DNA of 64,000 nt from Paenibacillus sp. H1-7 (GCF_022354825.1 NZ_CP031168.1:2853501-2917500); one strand, 5' to 3'; shown: positions 1 through 9,420, counted from the first letter of the stretch. Notes: a model not told the origin generated them from the sequence alone. Translations and numbers: made by a program.

Positions 1-2
1 TC

Positions 3-1412
3 CTATTCCGAAACGACGGCAGAGGACGTCTGATTCATCATATTACGAAATCGGACATCCAGCTGTTTATAACCGTGCAGACCGTGTTCAATACGAAAGG
101 CACGCTGGAATTTTGCAACCGGAACCGGATCTATCAGAAGCAGGCGGAGCTGTTCGAGGATCCTGTAACGAACGATCAGTTTTATGTGTCATTTCAAAAG
201 TTTATCGATATGGGCCTCATAACGGTAACGGAGGAAGAAGTTACAGGTACTTGCCACTATACGCTGAATCATTATTTGCAGCCGGATACCGGAACGATCG
301 GGTATTACTTCCTGCTGCCCCCGGCGGTATTCACGAACGCCTTCTACAAGCTGCCTCTGGCCGCTCAAAAGTGGTATCTGGAGGGCGCCGCGCAGCAAAA
401 CGACAGTCCGTCCAAGGCGCTGGAAAAAAATCTGCGTACCGACGGGAAAGACGGCGGCTTGTACAAATGGCTTCATAAAACCAACCTCAATCAAATGAAG
501 AGGCTGATCGACGTCTTGACGAAGCAGCCTGTATTCGAAGGGCAGCCGCTCTTCGCGGCCACGGCTGCGCTGAAGCCGAACTCTACCGGCTATTACAAGG
601 CTTGCTATTCGATTAACCCTTATTTCATTATCCCCAAGGATAAAGGATCGCATTACCATGAAGTGGTAAAGCCTAAGAAATCGTACCGCAGGTTAACCCA
701 ATACATTCAATCGCAGCTGTTCCAGCTGGGTATAGGCGATTTGGAGCAGCATAACGACGGGCAAAGCTTTCTTCAGCTCGTCAGCCTGATGAAGAAGAAG
801 AGCTCCTCGTTCATTCGGTATGTGCTGCATAAGATCAAGGAGCTGCACGGCAAGCATTTTATTTTCCCGTCGGACATCGTCCGGTTTGTGAAGGAAGAGA
901 TCCGCCATCAGGGGATGTCGCTTTATTTGGATATTGCCAAGCAAACGGGAGTATACCGGTTTATCGCTCCGAGAAGCACGGATGACCGGGCGAAGCGCTC
1001 CTTCGAATTCGCGTCCGCAATGAGCTTATTCGATCTGAATTCGTTCCGCAAGCTGTGTAAGGCAGCACTTCCAATATTGCAAAAAGACTACGCCCGGACG
1101 CCGATACACGGTCCTGTCGCCTATAAGCGCGCGAACGGAACGTTAGAGCGGCGGATGGGAGACGCAGCCGCAGCTGAAATTCATGCTTATGCGTACCGGC
1201 TGCAGGTAGACCCGTACGAGTATCGAACGATAGAAGACCTCGCATTGCAAAAGCTGCATGAAGAAACTCCGGCAGCCGTGAAGCAGTGGATCTTGAACCA
1301 ATTGAGGCATGCGCCGAAATGGGAATGGATTCCCGACGTGCCTCTCGGATTCAAGCTGGAGGATTTCCTCGTCCAAGTGAGACCGCCTTCTATCTCCGTT
1401 ATTCGAGGATAA
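3..1412 (+). CDS. Unknown protein, 5' end outside the window
   Basis: The reading frame is open from the first bases of the window, so the gene starts upstream; a GTG at 75 is in frame but there is no reason to prefer it. About 469 residues are visible. I do not recognise the family. The N-terminal part (roughly the first 80 visible residues) has alternating short helices and a strand pair resembling a winged helix, and the rest is mostly helical and rich in Lys, Arg and aromatic residues, as in some replication-initiator-like or DNA-binding proteins. That resemblance is only an impression. The gene is followed by a hairpin at 1512-1531 that could end its transcript, and it has no obvious link with the sugar genes downstream. 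Confidence 0.6.
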   Translation, partial: LFRNDGRGRLIHHITKSDIQLFITVQTVFNTKGTLEFCNRNRIYQKQAELFEDPVTNDQFYVSFQKFIDMGLITVTEEEVTGTCHYTLNHYLQPDTGTIGYYFLLPPAVFTNAFYKLPLAAQKWYLEGAAQQNDSPSKALEKNLRTDGKDGGLYKWLHKTNLNQMKRLIDVLTKQPVFEGQPLFAATAALKPNSTGYYKACYSINPYFIIPKDKGSHYHEVVKPKKSYRRLTQYIQSQLFQLGIGDLEQHNDGQSFLQLVSLMKKKSSSFIRYVLHKIKELHGKHFIFPSDIVRFVKEEIRHQGMSLYLDIAKQTGVYRFIAPRSTDDRAKRSFEFASAMSLFDLNSFRKLCKAALPILQKDYARTPIHGPVAYKRANGTLERRMGDAAAAEIHAYAYRLQVDPYEYRTIEDLALQKLHEETPAAVKQWILNQLRHAPKWEWIPDVPLGFKLEDFLVQVRPPSISVIRG

Positions 1413-1511
1413 GCAGCTGCTGCTGTTTGAACTGAAGATCATATTACAGCCTTCCGCTCACTTTTTTGAAAAAAGGGGAGCAGAGGGCTTTTCGTGCTGC
1501 CGTCCATTCGC

Positions 1512-1542
1512 CGCTCGGCAGCAGCCGAGCGCTCTTCTTTAT
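1512..1542 (+). terminator. Probable intrinsic terminator of the first gene
   Basis: An 8-bp perfect GC-rich stem (1512-1519 with 1524-1531) closes an AGCA tetraloop and is followed by a T-rich but interrupted tail. It lies about 100 bases after the stop codon at 1412. Confidence 0.5.
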
Positions 1543-2044
1543 TGAACATGCAGCTGCCGATCATTTCAACGCATGATTGCGCTGCATAAATACTACAAAG
1601 GTGCAGGAGCATTTCATCCCAAAGGGGATAAAAACAGATATTCACTTGTGGATACAGTGGCGGATGTGAATCGTTTGATGTGAATAGAAGGATACGCCAA
1701 ACAGCCGTATATAATAACAGAATAAGCTTTGGGGATAAAAGTTTACAATTGTGTACAAGGAGGAGCCTTCGGGGCTTACTGCCAGTGATGCGCCTATTGC
1801 GGGTGTCATTCGATTGAATGCATAAATATTCAACTGTTTTTGTATACGAAATGGAAATTCTCTCTGTATTTATCCTTCCCCAATCGAAGGTTCTCTGTAA
1901 TTAAATAAAATAATCCCGTTCATCCCTTTCAGGACAAGCTGATTCCAGTCCCTAAGAGATTTTATTATTGTAAGAGGTGTTTATGTTTTAAGAGAATAGT
2001 ATTATGCCATTTACAATTTGAACGTGTTCGGCGAAAAAAAGGGG

Positions 2045-2073
2045 TTGACGATGAGGCGGCAGGCCGTTACAAT
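2045..2073 (+). promoter_or_regulatory. Sigma-A promoter of the first sugar importer operon
   Basis: TTGACG (2045-2050) and TACAAT (2068-2073) are separated by exactly 17 bases. The expected start point near 2080 would give a leader of about 155 bases before the permease gene at 2237. Confidence 0.65.
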
Positions 2074-2136
2074 AAATCCATAGTAATCCACTAGGTATTA
2101 TACAATAAAATCCTGTCACAGTTGACCGGCCCACCG

Positions 2137-2170
2137 GAGACTCGCGAATTAGAAGCGGAGTCTCTTTTTT
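2137..2170 (+). terminator. Intrinsic terminator inside the operon leader
   Basis: GAGACTC (2137-2143) pairs with GAGTCTC (2158-2164) and is followed directly by six T residues. It lies downstream of the promoter at 2045-2073 and upstream of the first gene at 2237, the arrangement expected for premature termination or attenuation of the operon. Confidence 0.55.
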
Positions 2171-2175
2171 GCGTT

Positions 2176-2194
2176 TTCCGGTACTGTACCGGAA
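2176..2194. promoter_or_regulatory. Perfect 19-bp palindrome in the leader
   Basis: The palindrome has arms TTCCGGTAC and GTACCGGAA around one T. It lies between the leader terminator and the ribosome binding site at about 2223. It could be an operator, perhaps for the LacI-type protein encoded at 7029, or an RNA hairpin. The odd-length centre without a CpG is not typical of LacI-family operators, so the regulator is uncertain. Confidence 0.45.
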
Positions 2195-2236
2195 CTGTTT
2201 CAGACAAGAACGGCTGCTTCAGAAAGGAGATATCAT

Positions 2237-3193
2237 ATGAAAGAAACACTAGCTCCATCGAATACGAACCCAATCAGGAGCCTGATCCATTACCGGACGC
2301 GCAAGCAGCTTTGGTGTCTGCTATTTATCGCCCCACAGCTTGTCTTGTTCCTGCTGTTTACGTTATACCCGCTCATCATGAGTTACGTATATGCTTTTTT
2401 TGATTGGAGCGGCTTTGGCCGTCTTGACCATTTTGTTGGCTTCGCTAATTTTATTGAAACGTTCTCCGACCCGATCTTTTGGAACGCGTTTCGAAACAGT
2501 CTGACTTTCATGTTGTATGTCATCATCATCCAAGTCCCTCTCGCCTTATTGATGGCATTGCTGCTCAACGCAGAGTGGCTGAAGGGGAAGACGGTATACC
2601 GGACAATCTATTTCCTGCCGGTAGTAACGACGACGGCAGTCGTCGGCTTGGTAATGCGGTTCATATTCGGCGCTTATAAAGGTCTGGTGAACGAGATTTT
2701 GATCCGCTTAGGGCTTCTGAGCACACCGGTTGATTGGCTGGGTTCCATTGATACGGCATTTCTCATTGTGGTCTTGGTCGGTATTTGGAAAAGCTTCGGA
2801 ATGAAGCTGATTTATTGGCTGGCCGGTATCCAATCGCTTCCTAAAGAGGTGCTGGAGGCTGCAAAAATCGACGGGGCGGGACCTTTGCAAATGCTCCGTT
2901 ACGTCACGATTCCTCTTCTCCTGCCGGTAGGGAGCGTCATTCTGCTGATGTCGGCCGTTAATGCGCTTCATGTGTTCGATTTGGTTAAAGCAATGACGGA
3001 CGGCGGTCCGGCGTTTAAGACGGATATGGTGGACGTGTATATATACCGTTACGCTTTTTCGGGCAAAGGTGAAGCCAGGGTCGGCTTCGCTTCGGCTGCA
3101 GGAGTTCTGTACGGGATGGCCGTCATGCTGATCTCGCTTATTTTGGGATTATTGGTAAAGCTGTCGGGCGGCCGCAAAACACGGAGCTTGTAG
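2237..3193 (+). CDS. Sugar ABC transporter permease, MalF/UgpA type
   Basis: This 318-residue membrane protein is one half of the channel of a carbohydrate importer. Six hydrophobic segments are visible from about residue 35 to the end, and the cytoplasmic EAA loop that contacts the ATPase is recognisable (EAAKIDGAGPLQML, about residues 214-227). The start is an ATG behind a strong AAAGGAGAT site. It is the first gene of an operon with the second permease (13 bases on), the binding lipoprotein and a sulfatase. No ATPase gene is present, as is usual where one shared MsmX/UgpC-type ATPase serves several importers. The sulfatases nearby suggest a sulfated oligosaccharide as substrate; that is inference. 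Confidence 0.9.
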   Translation: MKETLAPSNTNPIRSLIHYRTRKQLWCLLFIAPQLVLFLLFTLYPLIMSYVYAFFDWSGFGRLDHFVGFANFIETFSDPIFWNAFRNSLTFMLYVIIIQVPLALLMALLLNAEWLKGKTVYRTIYFLPVVTTTAVVGLVMRFIFGAYKGLVNEILIRLGLLSTPVDWLGSIDTAFLIVVLVGIWKSFGMKLIYWLAGIQSLPKEVLEAAKIDGAGPLQMLRYVTIPLLLPVGSVILLMSAVNALHVFDLVKAMTDGGPAFKTDMVDVYIYRYAFSGKGEARVGFASAAGVLYGMAVMLISLILGLLVKLSGGRKTRSL

Positions 3194-3206
3194 GGGGGAG
3201 TTCATA

Positions 3207-4049
3207 ATGACAAGAAGGAACAACAAACGTTCGCCGTTCGTGCTGTTGGTACATTTGCTGCTGTCGGGGTTAGGGATCGTATGGATTTATCCTTTTATTT
3301 GGATGATTATGGCGGCATTTAAAACCAATAAAGAATACATCAGCTCGGGAATCTCACTGTTGCCTGACAAATTTCAATTCGATAATTACAAGCGGGCTTG
3401 GGAAACGGCGCATTTTTCCGTCTACTTCTGGAATACGGTTATCGTCACTGTGGCCGTCGTGCTGATAGTGCTTGTCGTTTGCTCTATGACCGGGTATGCG
3501 GTCGGACGCTTCCGTTTCCATGGCCGGATCCTATTTTTATCTGCCATTACGGCCACCATGTTTTTGCCGAAGGGATACACGATCATTCCGATCTATACGC
3601 TGGTCAACCAGCTGGGTTTGAACAATTCGCTGTGGGGCGTCATTTTGGCGGAAGCCGGCGGAGCCCATGTGTTGTTTATATTGCTGTTTGTAGCTTATTT
3701 TCGCGGACTTCCCAAGGAGCTGGAGGAATCGGCAGAGGTTGACGGAAGCGGCTTCCTGCGAACCTTTTTCCAAATCATGCTTCCTTTGTCCAAGCCGATT
3801 ATTGCCACCACCGCCATCATGCAATTCATGTTTACCTGGAATGGTTTTTTATTGCCGCTTGTATTTACCTTGGGAAAGCCGGAATTACGCACTTTAGGAG
3901 TCGGCATGTTCCAGTTCGTCGGGGAGCATACGATGGATTGGACAGGAATGGCAGCGGCCGCCAGCATTTCCTTATTGCCGATTTTAATCGTGTTTATTTG
4001 CCTGCAAAAATACTTTATTGAAGGCGTAGCAGGCGCTGTAAAAGCTTAA
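3207..4049 (+). CDS. Sugar ABC transporter permease, MalG/UgpE type
   Basis: This 280-residue protein is the second channel subunit and partner of the permease at 2237. It has the family layout: a first membrane helix at about residues 13-33 with the WIYPFIWMI pattern, a periplasm-facing segment, five further helices, and an EAA loop (EESAEVDGSGFLRTF, about residues 173-187). The length is normal for the MalG group. The ATG at 3207 follows a GGGGGGAG-type site 13 bases after the previous stop, so the two are translated from one message. Confidence 0.9.
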   Translation: MTRRNNKRSPFVLLVHLLLSGLGIVWIYPFIWMIMAAFKTNKEYISSGISLLPDKFQFDNYKRAWETAHFSVYFWNTVIVTVAVVLIVLVVCSMTGYAVGRFRFHGRILFLSAITATMFLPKGYTIIPIYTLVNQLGLNNSLWGVILAEAGGAHVLFILLFVAYFRGLPKELEESAEVDGSGFLRTFFQIMLPLSKPIIATTAIMQFMFTWNGFLLPLVFTLGKPELRTLGVGMFQFVGEHTMDWTGMAAAASISLLPILIVFICLQKYFIEGVAGAVKA

Positions 4050-4083
4050 GCTAATGACAACCGAATAAATGGAGGGGTTTACG

Positions 4084-5589
4084 ATGTGGAACCATCAATG
4101 GAAAAAAATCGCCGCAGGTACGCTGGGAGCCGCTATGCTCTTGGCGTCAGGCTGCTCGAATAGTACGTCGGGAGCGGATGCCAATGCCGATGCAGGGGAT
4201 GGTAAAGAAACGGTCATATCGGTCTGGGGCTTGAGCGATTTTCTCAAGGGCGACGAGAGTCCGGGACAGCAAATGATCCGTGAATTCAATGAGAAATATA
4301 AAGGGAAAATCCGCGTTGAAGGCAGATATATGCCTGCAGCGGAGTACAATACCGCTATTCAAGCCGCCATTACATCCAATGATTTGCCGGATATTTACCA
4401 GACGCCGTCGGGCTCGGATATCCGCACGTTGGTTGCCAACGGACAGGTGCTTCCGTTTGACGGCCTTGTTTCCGACAGCTGGAAATCGCGGTTCTTAGCA
4501 GGGAGCTTTGCCGAGGGAGTGAATGTGCTGGACGGGAAAACATACAGCTGGCCGTTAACGGGACCGCAGCTGGGCTCGATATTGTATTACAACAAGGAAG
4601 TATTGAGCCAAGCCGGCCTGGACCCGGAAAAACCGCCGAAAACCTGGGATGAATTGATAGCAATGTCCAAGACGGTTACGGCCAAAGGGAAGGGCGATGT
4701 GTACGGCTTCGTATTCGGCGGCGGCGATTCCGGTGCGGCTTCCTTCGTCAATGCTTTTTCTGCAGGCGTAGCTCCGGAGCAGTCCGGCGGGTTTAATCTC
4801 AAATCGGGAAAGTATGTTTATGACGAAAAAGCGACATTGGATTCGTTCGGACTTCTCCAGAAGCTGAAAAGTGACGGAAGTATATTACCGTCGTCCTATA
4901 CGATGAAAGGGGCGGAGGCCGCCATATTATTCGGGCAAAACAAAGCGGCTTTCCTGATTGACAGCCGTGCGCGCATGTGGCTAGTGAAAAGGGATACGCC
5001 GGAGGCGAAATTCGGTCTGGCTGCCGTGCCGACTCCCGACGGCAGTAAGGCGACGTATTATTATGTTCCGGCCAACCCGACAGGCTATATGATTTCCTCC
5101 AAAACCAAGCATCCGAAGGAAGTTGGGCTTTTTCTGGAGGAGGGGTTTGCGGCACCGATGTTCTACGAGAAATATTTGAAAAGCGGCGTAGCGCTCACCC
5201 CTATCGAAAGCATCAATAATAACAAGGCGTTATACCCGTATCCGGAGTTCGATACATTTATTCAGCTTCATAAAGATTTGTTGAAGGTCAGACCCGATTA
5301 TGCGGTGAAAAATCCTCAGACGGCTAAGGTGATCGTAGAGCTGGGGTCGCTAGACCAGCCGAAGGTGAAGCCGGGATTCAACGATATCCTGCAATCGGTG
5401 CTGTCGGGAGCCCAGAAGGATGCGCCTTCGCTATTGAAAGCCTACAACGATAAGCTGAACAAAGGCTTGGAGGAAGCCGTAGGCAAAGTGAAGGCATCCG
5501 GAGCCGGCGTTGATCTGAAGGATTTCATCTTCCCTAACTGGGATCTGAAGAAAGATTATACCGCCAATGACTACAAGGAATTGAAATAA
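4084..5589 (+). CDS. Sugar-binding lipoprotein of ABC importer (family 1 SBP)
   Basis: This is the extracellular solute-binding protein of the importer encoded just upstream. The start is taken at the ATG at 4084 because an in-frame ATG at 4069 overlaps the GGAGGGG ribosome binding site. The 501-residue product begins with a lysine-containing signal peptide and a lipobox ending LASGC, so it should be lipid-anchored on the outer face of the membrane. The mature part shows the family 1 pattern (VISVWGLSDF, then FNEKYKGKI, and later NKAAFLIDSRARMW). The substrate cannot be read from the sequence; a sulfated sugar is suggested by the following sulfatase gene. Confidence 0.88.
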   Translation: MWNHQWKKIAAGTLGAAMLLASGCSNSTSGADANADAGDGKETVISVWGLSDFLKGDESPGQQMIREFNEKYKGKIRVEGRYMPAAEYNTAIQAAITSNDLPDIYQTPSGSDIRTLVANGQVLPFDGLVSDSWKSRFLAGSFAEGVNVLDGKTYSWPLTGPQLGSILYYNKEVLSQAGLDPEKPPKTWDELIAMSKTVTAKGKGDVYGFVFGGGDSGAASFVNAFSAGVAPEQSGGFNLKSGKYVYDEKATLDSFGLLQKLKSDGSILPSSYTMKGAEAAILFGQNKAAFLIDSRARMWLVKRDTPEAKFGLAAVPTPDGSKATYYYVPANPTGYMISSKTKHPKEVGLFLEEGFAAPMFYEKYLKSGVALTPIESINNNKALYPYPEFDTFIQLHKDLLKVRPDYAVKNPQTAKVIVELGSLDQPKVKPGFNDILQSVLSGAQKDAPSLLKAYNDKLNKGLEEAVGKVKASGAGVDLKDFIFPNWDLKKDYTANDYKELK

Positions 5590-5615
5590 AGTATCAAGGA
5601 GGAGAATATCCGATT

Positions 5616-6971
5616 ATGCGTAACAGTATTTTGCTGATATCAGACGAGCACAACCCGCTATATTCTTCTGTCTACGGTCACGATTACCTCCAGACACCGA
5701 ACATGGAACGAATGGCCGAGCAGGGCACCGTCTATGAAAATGCGTACTGCTCCTCGCCGTTATGCTCGCCCAGCCGCTCGGCCTTCATGTCCGGTCTGCG
5801 CGTACATGAAATTCAAGCGTACAGCAATTGCAATGTCGGACTTCGTTCGGAGTTTCCGACTTACGGTAAAGTACTGAAAGATCAAGGTGTGTATACGGCC
5901 CACTTTGGCAAAACGCATGTTTACGATAAAGGAGAGCGTCTCGGCTTTTCCGAAATCCATTACAGCAAGGATCAGCGATGGCCCGGTGACATTAATTTCT
6001 CCCGCAGGCCGCTTGCAATCCGATCCGACGCCGTGGAGCGGGCGGACGGATTTGGCATCAAGGATACCGCCTTTGACGACGATCTGGGCGTGATGGACGC
6101 GGCCATTCAATGGCTTCGGCAGACAGCTCCTGCACTGGGACAGCCATGGTGCTTGACGATTAACTTGTTAAATCCTCATTTCCCCCAATGGAATACGCAA
6201 GAATATTGGGATCTTTACCCGGAAGGGGGAGATTTGCCCCGTTACGGCAAGGAGGAGGAAAGCGCGCAGCACCCTTACGCCCAAGACCTCCGGGATCATT
6301 TTCAAACGGAAGCTTTCTCGGAGCAGCAGATTCGCGGTCTAAGGAGAGGATATTTGGGCAATGTCAGCTTCATCGACCGGCAGCTGGGAAGGCTTCTCGA
6401 CTTTGTGCAGGAAAGAGGTCTTGGTACAAGTACGAACATTATTTATACATCGGATCATGGCGAGATGCTAGGCAAATTCGGGATGTGGTGGAAATGCTCG
6501 CTGTACGAGGATTCGGTCCGGATCCCGTGCATCGCAGCAGGACCCGATTATGAGAAGGGAAGACGAGTGGCAACGCCGGTCGACTCTCACGATATACAGG
6601 CTTCGTTATTTTATGCTGCAAGGGCAAAGAGACCGGACCATTGGTCGGGCCAGCCGCTGCAAACCATGGAGGAGCATGATGCGGAGCGGGCTGTGTTCTC
6701 CGAGTATCACGGACACGGAACAAGATCGGGGGCTTACATGATCCGTAAAGGTGATTGGAAGCTGATACATTATACCGAAGCGCCGCATCAGCTGTTTCAG
6801 CTGAGCAACGATCCGGATGAGCTTCGTAATGTATTTTCATTGTACCCGCAAAAAGCTTCGGAGCTGGAGGCCGAGCTTAGAGCTATATGCTCACCTGAGC
6901 TGGAGAACGACAGAGCTCATAAGTTTCAACAGGAGCAGCTGAAAGTATTGCAGAGCAGTCATTCAGGGTAA
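5616..6971 (+). CDS. Cytoplasmic sulfatase, Cys type
   Basis: This 451-residue member of the alkaline phosphatase/sulfatase superfamily should hydrolyse a sulfate ester or a related phosphonate/phosphate monoester. The motif CSPSR, with Cys50 as the residue converted to formylglycine, is present, although the usual TG at the end of the signature is SG here. An Asp near the N terminus (SDEH, residues 9-12) and the TSDHGE motif near residue 275 would bind the metal ion. No signal peptide is visible, so it acts on imported substrate. It follows the binding protein by 26 bases and has a strong AAGGAGGAG site. The oxidised Cys needs a maturase, and none is encoded in the window. Confidence 0.85.
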   Translation: MRNSILLISDEHNPLYSSVYGHDYLQTPNMERMAEQGTVYENAYCSSPLCSPSRSAFMSGLRVHEIQAYSNCNVGLRSEFPTYGKVLKDQGVYTAHFGKTHVYDKGERLGFSEIHYSKDQRWPGDINFSRRPLAIRSDAVERADGFGIKDTAFDDDLGVMDAAIQWLRQTAPALGQPWCLTINLLNPHFPQWNTQEYWDLYPEGGDLPRYGKEEESAQHPYAQDLRDHFQTEAFSEQQIRGLRRGYLGNVSFIDRQLGRLLDFVQERGLGTSTNIIYTSDHGEMLGKFGMWWKCSLYEDSVRIPCIAAGPDYEKGRRVATPVDSHDIQASLFYAARAKRPDHWSGQPLQTMEEHDAERAVFSEYHGHGTRSGAYMIRKGDWKLIHYTEAPHQLFQLSNDPDELRNVFSLYPQKASELEAELRAICSPELENDRAHKFQQEQLKVLQSSHSG

Positions 6972-7028
6972 AGCGGCAGAGAGGGCTGCGAGCTGCAGGA
7001 AGCGGCAGAGGAAGGAAGGTCCGTTCTC

Positions 7029-8015
7029 TTGAATATAAGAAAAATCGCGGAGGAATGCGGGGTATCGGTTTCTACGGTATCCCGCATACTGAACAACAAG
7101 CCGGATGTGAATGAAGATACCCGAAATAAAGTCATCCGGTATATGAATGAGCACGGCTTTCGGCCTACTGTAGTAACGAATCGTCAGGATACGATCGGCG
7201 TCATTACGCCTACTATTTCATTCCCCGAATATATGGGGGAGTTGATGAACGGAATGATGGAGACCGCGTACTCCCTTGATATGCATTTGACCTTAATCCC
7301 GTATTCGGGCAAAGCCTTGAGTGAAACCAAAGATATCGCACACTTTTGCCGTTCGAACGGCCTCAAGGGATTATTCGTTATTAATCCGCCGTTACAATCC
7401 GCTCTGCCGGTATCACTTGTGCAATGCGGCATTCCGCATGTGGTCATTGCCGCGTCCTATCCGGAATCGGACGTCTCTTGGGTCGATATAGACAATACCG
7501 GTGGCTGCCGTGAAGCCGTACAGCATCTCATCCAGCTCGGGCATGAGCGAATCGCGCTATTCCATGCCCCGATCTTACACCCATGCGATGTGGATCGGGT
7601 GACGGGCTACCATGATGCGCTGCAATCGAATAATATAAAGGCAGAAGCAAATTGGGTCGTTGAACTGGGTGGTCAAGCCGACATTCGGCATATGGTGCAA
7701 AAAGTGCTTCAGGAGGTTCGGCCGACGGCGATATTTTGCACTACGTACCGGGGCACGCTGGCTGTCGGCAATGAACTGCAGAGCCTCGGAGTTCAGGTGC
7801 CGGACGACATTTCATTGGTCGGCTTCGGCGATTACTCCGTTTCTCCTTTGTTGAATCCGCCTATGACCACGGTGCATCAACCGATTTACCGCATCGGGAA
7901 AACAGCCGTAGACACCTTTGAGCAATTGCTGCGACAGAGGGCTTATTCCAAAATCCAGACCGTCCTGCCTGCCCGGCTCATCGTTCGGGAGTCGACGAGA
8001 AAAGCAACGGTTTGA
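7029..8015 (+). CDS. LacI-family transcriptional regulator
   Basis: This 328-residue protein has the LacI helix-turn-helix at residues 2-48 (IRKIAEECGVSVSTVSRILN, then a hinge region), followed by a periplasmic-binding-protein-like effector domain ending with VPDDISLVGFGDYSVSPLLNPPMTTV, here described in parts because it is long. The start is a TTG at 7029 preceded by GGAAGG; there is no in-frame ATG before the domain. It lies between two sulfatase genes and 57 bases after the first, so it probably senses a sugar released from the imported compound and controls the operon beginning at 2237 and perhaps itself. Confidence 0.9.
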   Translation: MNIRKIAEECGVSVSTVSRILNNKPDVNEDTRNKVIRYMNEHGFRPTVVTNRQDTIGVITPTISFPEYMGELMNGMMETAYSLDMHLTLIPYSGKALSETKDIAHFCRSNGLKGLFVINPPLQSALPVSLVQCGIPHVVIAASYPESDVSWVDIDNTGGCREAVQHLIQLGHERIALFHAPILHPCDVDRVTGYHDALQSNNIKAEANWVVELGGQADIRHMVQKVLQEVRPTAIFCTTYRGTLAVGNELQSLGVQVPDDISLVGFGDYSVSPLLNPPMTTVHQPIYRIGKTAVDTFEQLLRQRAYSKIQTVLPARLIVRESTRKATV

Positions 8016-8067
8016 AATTAGCAACAGCGAGCAATCATCTATCGGCTAATGACTGGAGGAGAGGCTT

Positions 8068-9420
8068 ATGAACCGACAAACGCAACCTAATGTGATCGTA
8101 TTTTTTACAGACCAGCAGCGCTGGGATACTACAGGCGTACATGGAAATCCGCTGGGTTTAACGCCCAACTTCGACCGTATGGCTCAGGAAGGGACGCATG
8201 TGGCACACTCCTTCACATGCCAGCCTGTATGCGGTCCGGCCAGATCGTGCCTGCAAACCGGACGGTATGCAACGACGACGGGCTGCTACCGCAACGGCAT
8301 CCCTTTGCCGGAAGACAGCAAAACATTGGCGCACTATTTCACGGAGGCCGGATACCGAACCGGCTACATTGGCAAATGGCATCTGTCGGATGAAGAGCCG
8401 GTGCCCACCGGCAAAAGAGGCGGCTATGAGTATTGGCTGGCTTCCAATTTGCTGGAATTCACATCGAATTCGTATGATACGGTAATGTACAACGGCAGCA
8501 ATGAAGCGGTGAAACTGCCTGGCTACCGGGTGGATGCGATGACGGATGCTGCGATTCGTTACATCGACGAGCACCAGAAGGACCCCTTCTTCCTGTTCTT
8601 ATCTTATATAGAGCCTCATCATCAGAATCATCTAGATAATTATCCTGCACCCATTGGCTATGAAGGAATGTACACGGGGAAATGGAGCCCGCCTGACTTG
8701 ACGGCTCTCGGAGGGAGCGCTCCGCAGCATCTCGGCGGATATTACGGCATGGTCAAACGTTTGGATGAAGCTTTGGGCAGATTAATGGATGCAGTGCGCA
8801 GTCTCGGTTTATCCGATAATACCATTATCCTGTTTACCTCGGACCACGGCTGCCATTTCAAAACAAGAAACAGCGAATACAAGCGCTCCTGCCACGACAG
8901 CTCTTTACGTGTGCCGACCGCGATCACGGGTCCGGGCTTTACCGGAGGCGGCCGGGTGCAAAGACTGGTCAGCTTGATAGATTTGCCGCCTACGCTGCTG
9001 GAAGCAGCATCCATTCCCGTACCGGATACGATGGAAGGCCACTCTATTGTTCCTGCTGTAAGGAAGATAAGGGAAGATCGTCCCGACGATATTTTTGTTC
9101 AAATCAGCGAATCCCAGGTGGGGCGCGCTATTCGTACGCAGCGCTGGAAATATAGCGTGGAGGCGCCTGACAAAAGCGGGTGGAAAGACAGCTCCTCGGA
9201 TACTTACGTGGAACAATTCCTGTATGATTTGGATGCGGATCCGTATGAGTTGACCAATTTAATCGGATTGGACAAGTTCGAGCCGATTGTCGAGCAATTG
9301 CGTATTCGATTGATACAGACCATTCAAGAGGTGGAGGGATATACTCCTGTCATTGTTCCGGCGGAAACGAAAGCATCCGTACAGCGGAGAGCTTCGATCC
9401 AGGACTTGAATTATCGATAA
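8068..9420 (+). CDS. Cytoplasmic sulfatase, Cys type, second copy
   Basis: This 450-residue sulfatase carries the complete signature C-G-P-A-R-x4-T-G with Cys55 as the formylglycine precursor. Metal-binding segments are FFTDQQRW near residue 15 and LFTSDHGCH near residue 255, and GKWHLS near residue 105 supplies the usual Lys/His pair. There is no signal peptide. It is clearly a different subfamily from the sulfatase at 5616, with little similarity outside the motifs, so the two may remove sulfates at different positions. The gene starts 52 bases after the LacI gene with a GGAGAGG site and is followed by a good terminator at 9466. Confidence 0.88.
   Translation: MNRQTQPNVIVFFTDQQRWDTTGVHGNPLGLTPNFDRMAQEGTHVAHSFTCQPVCGPARSCLQTGRYATTTGCYRNGIPLPEDSKTLAHYFTEAGYRTGYIGKWHLSDEEPVPTGKRGGYEYWLASNLLEFTSNSYDTVMYNGSNEAVKLPGYRVDAMTDAAIRYIDEHQKDPFFLFLSYIEPHHQNHLDNYPAPIGYEGMYTGKWSPPDLTALGGSAPQHLGGYYGMVKRLDEALGRLMDAVRSLGLSDNTIILFTSDHGCHFKTRNSEYKRSCHDSSLRVPTAITGPGFTGGGRVQRLVSLIDLPPTLLEAASIPVPDTMEGHSIVPAVRKIREDRPDDIFVQISESQVGRAIRTQRWKYSVEAPDKSGWKDSSSDTYVEQFLYDLDADPYELTNLIGLDKFEPIVEQLRIRLIQTIQEVEGYTPVIVPAETKASVQRRASIQDLNYR

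Larger units (their letters stand above)
1413..2236. other. Intergenic region with terminator, promoter and leader
   Basis: No convincing gene is present in these 824 bases. The region holds a probable terminator (1512-1542), AT-rich sequence without recognised motifs (about 1640-2040), and then a sigma-A promoter, a second terminator and a palindrome listed separately. Confidence 0.6.

Noticed and set aside
2122..2403. Small plus-strand reading frame before the first permease
   Set aside because: It begins inside the leader terminator and overlaps the permease gene, which has the strong ribosome binding site and conserved protein.
4069..4083. Earlier ATG for the first binding lipoprotein
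   Set aside because: This ATG is part of the GGAGGGG ribosome binding site of the ATG at 4084, which gives a normal lipoprotein signal.
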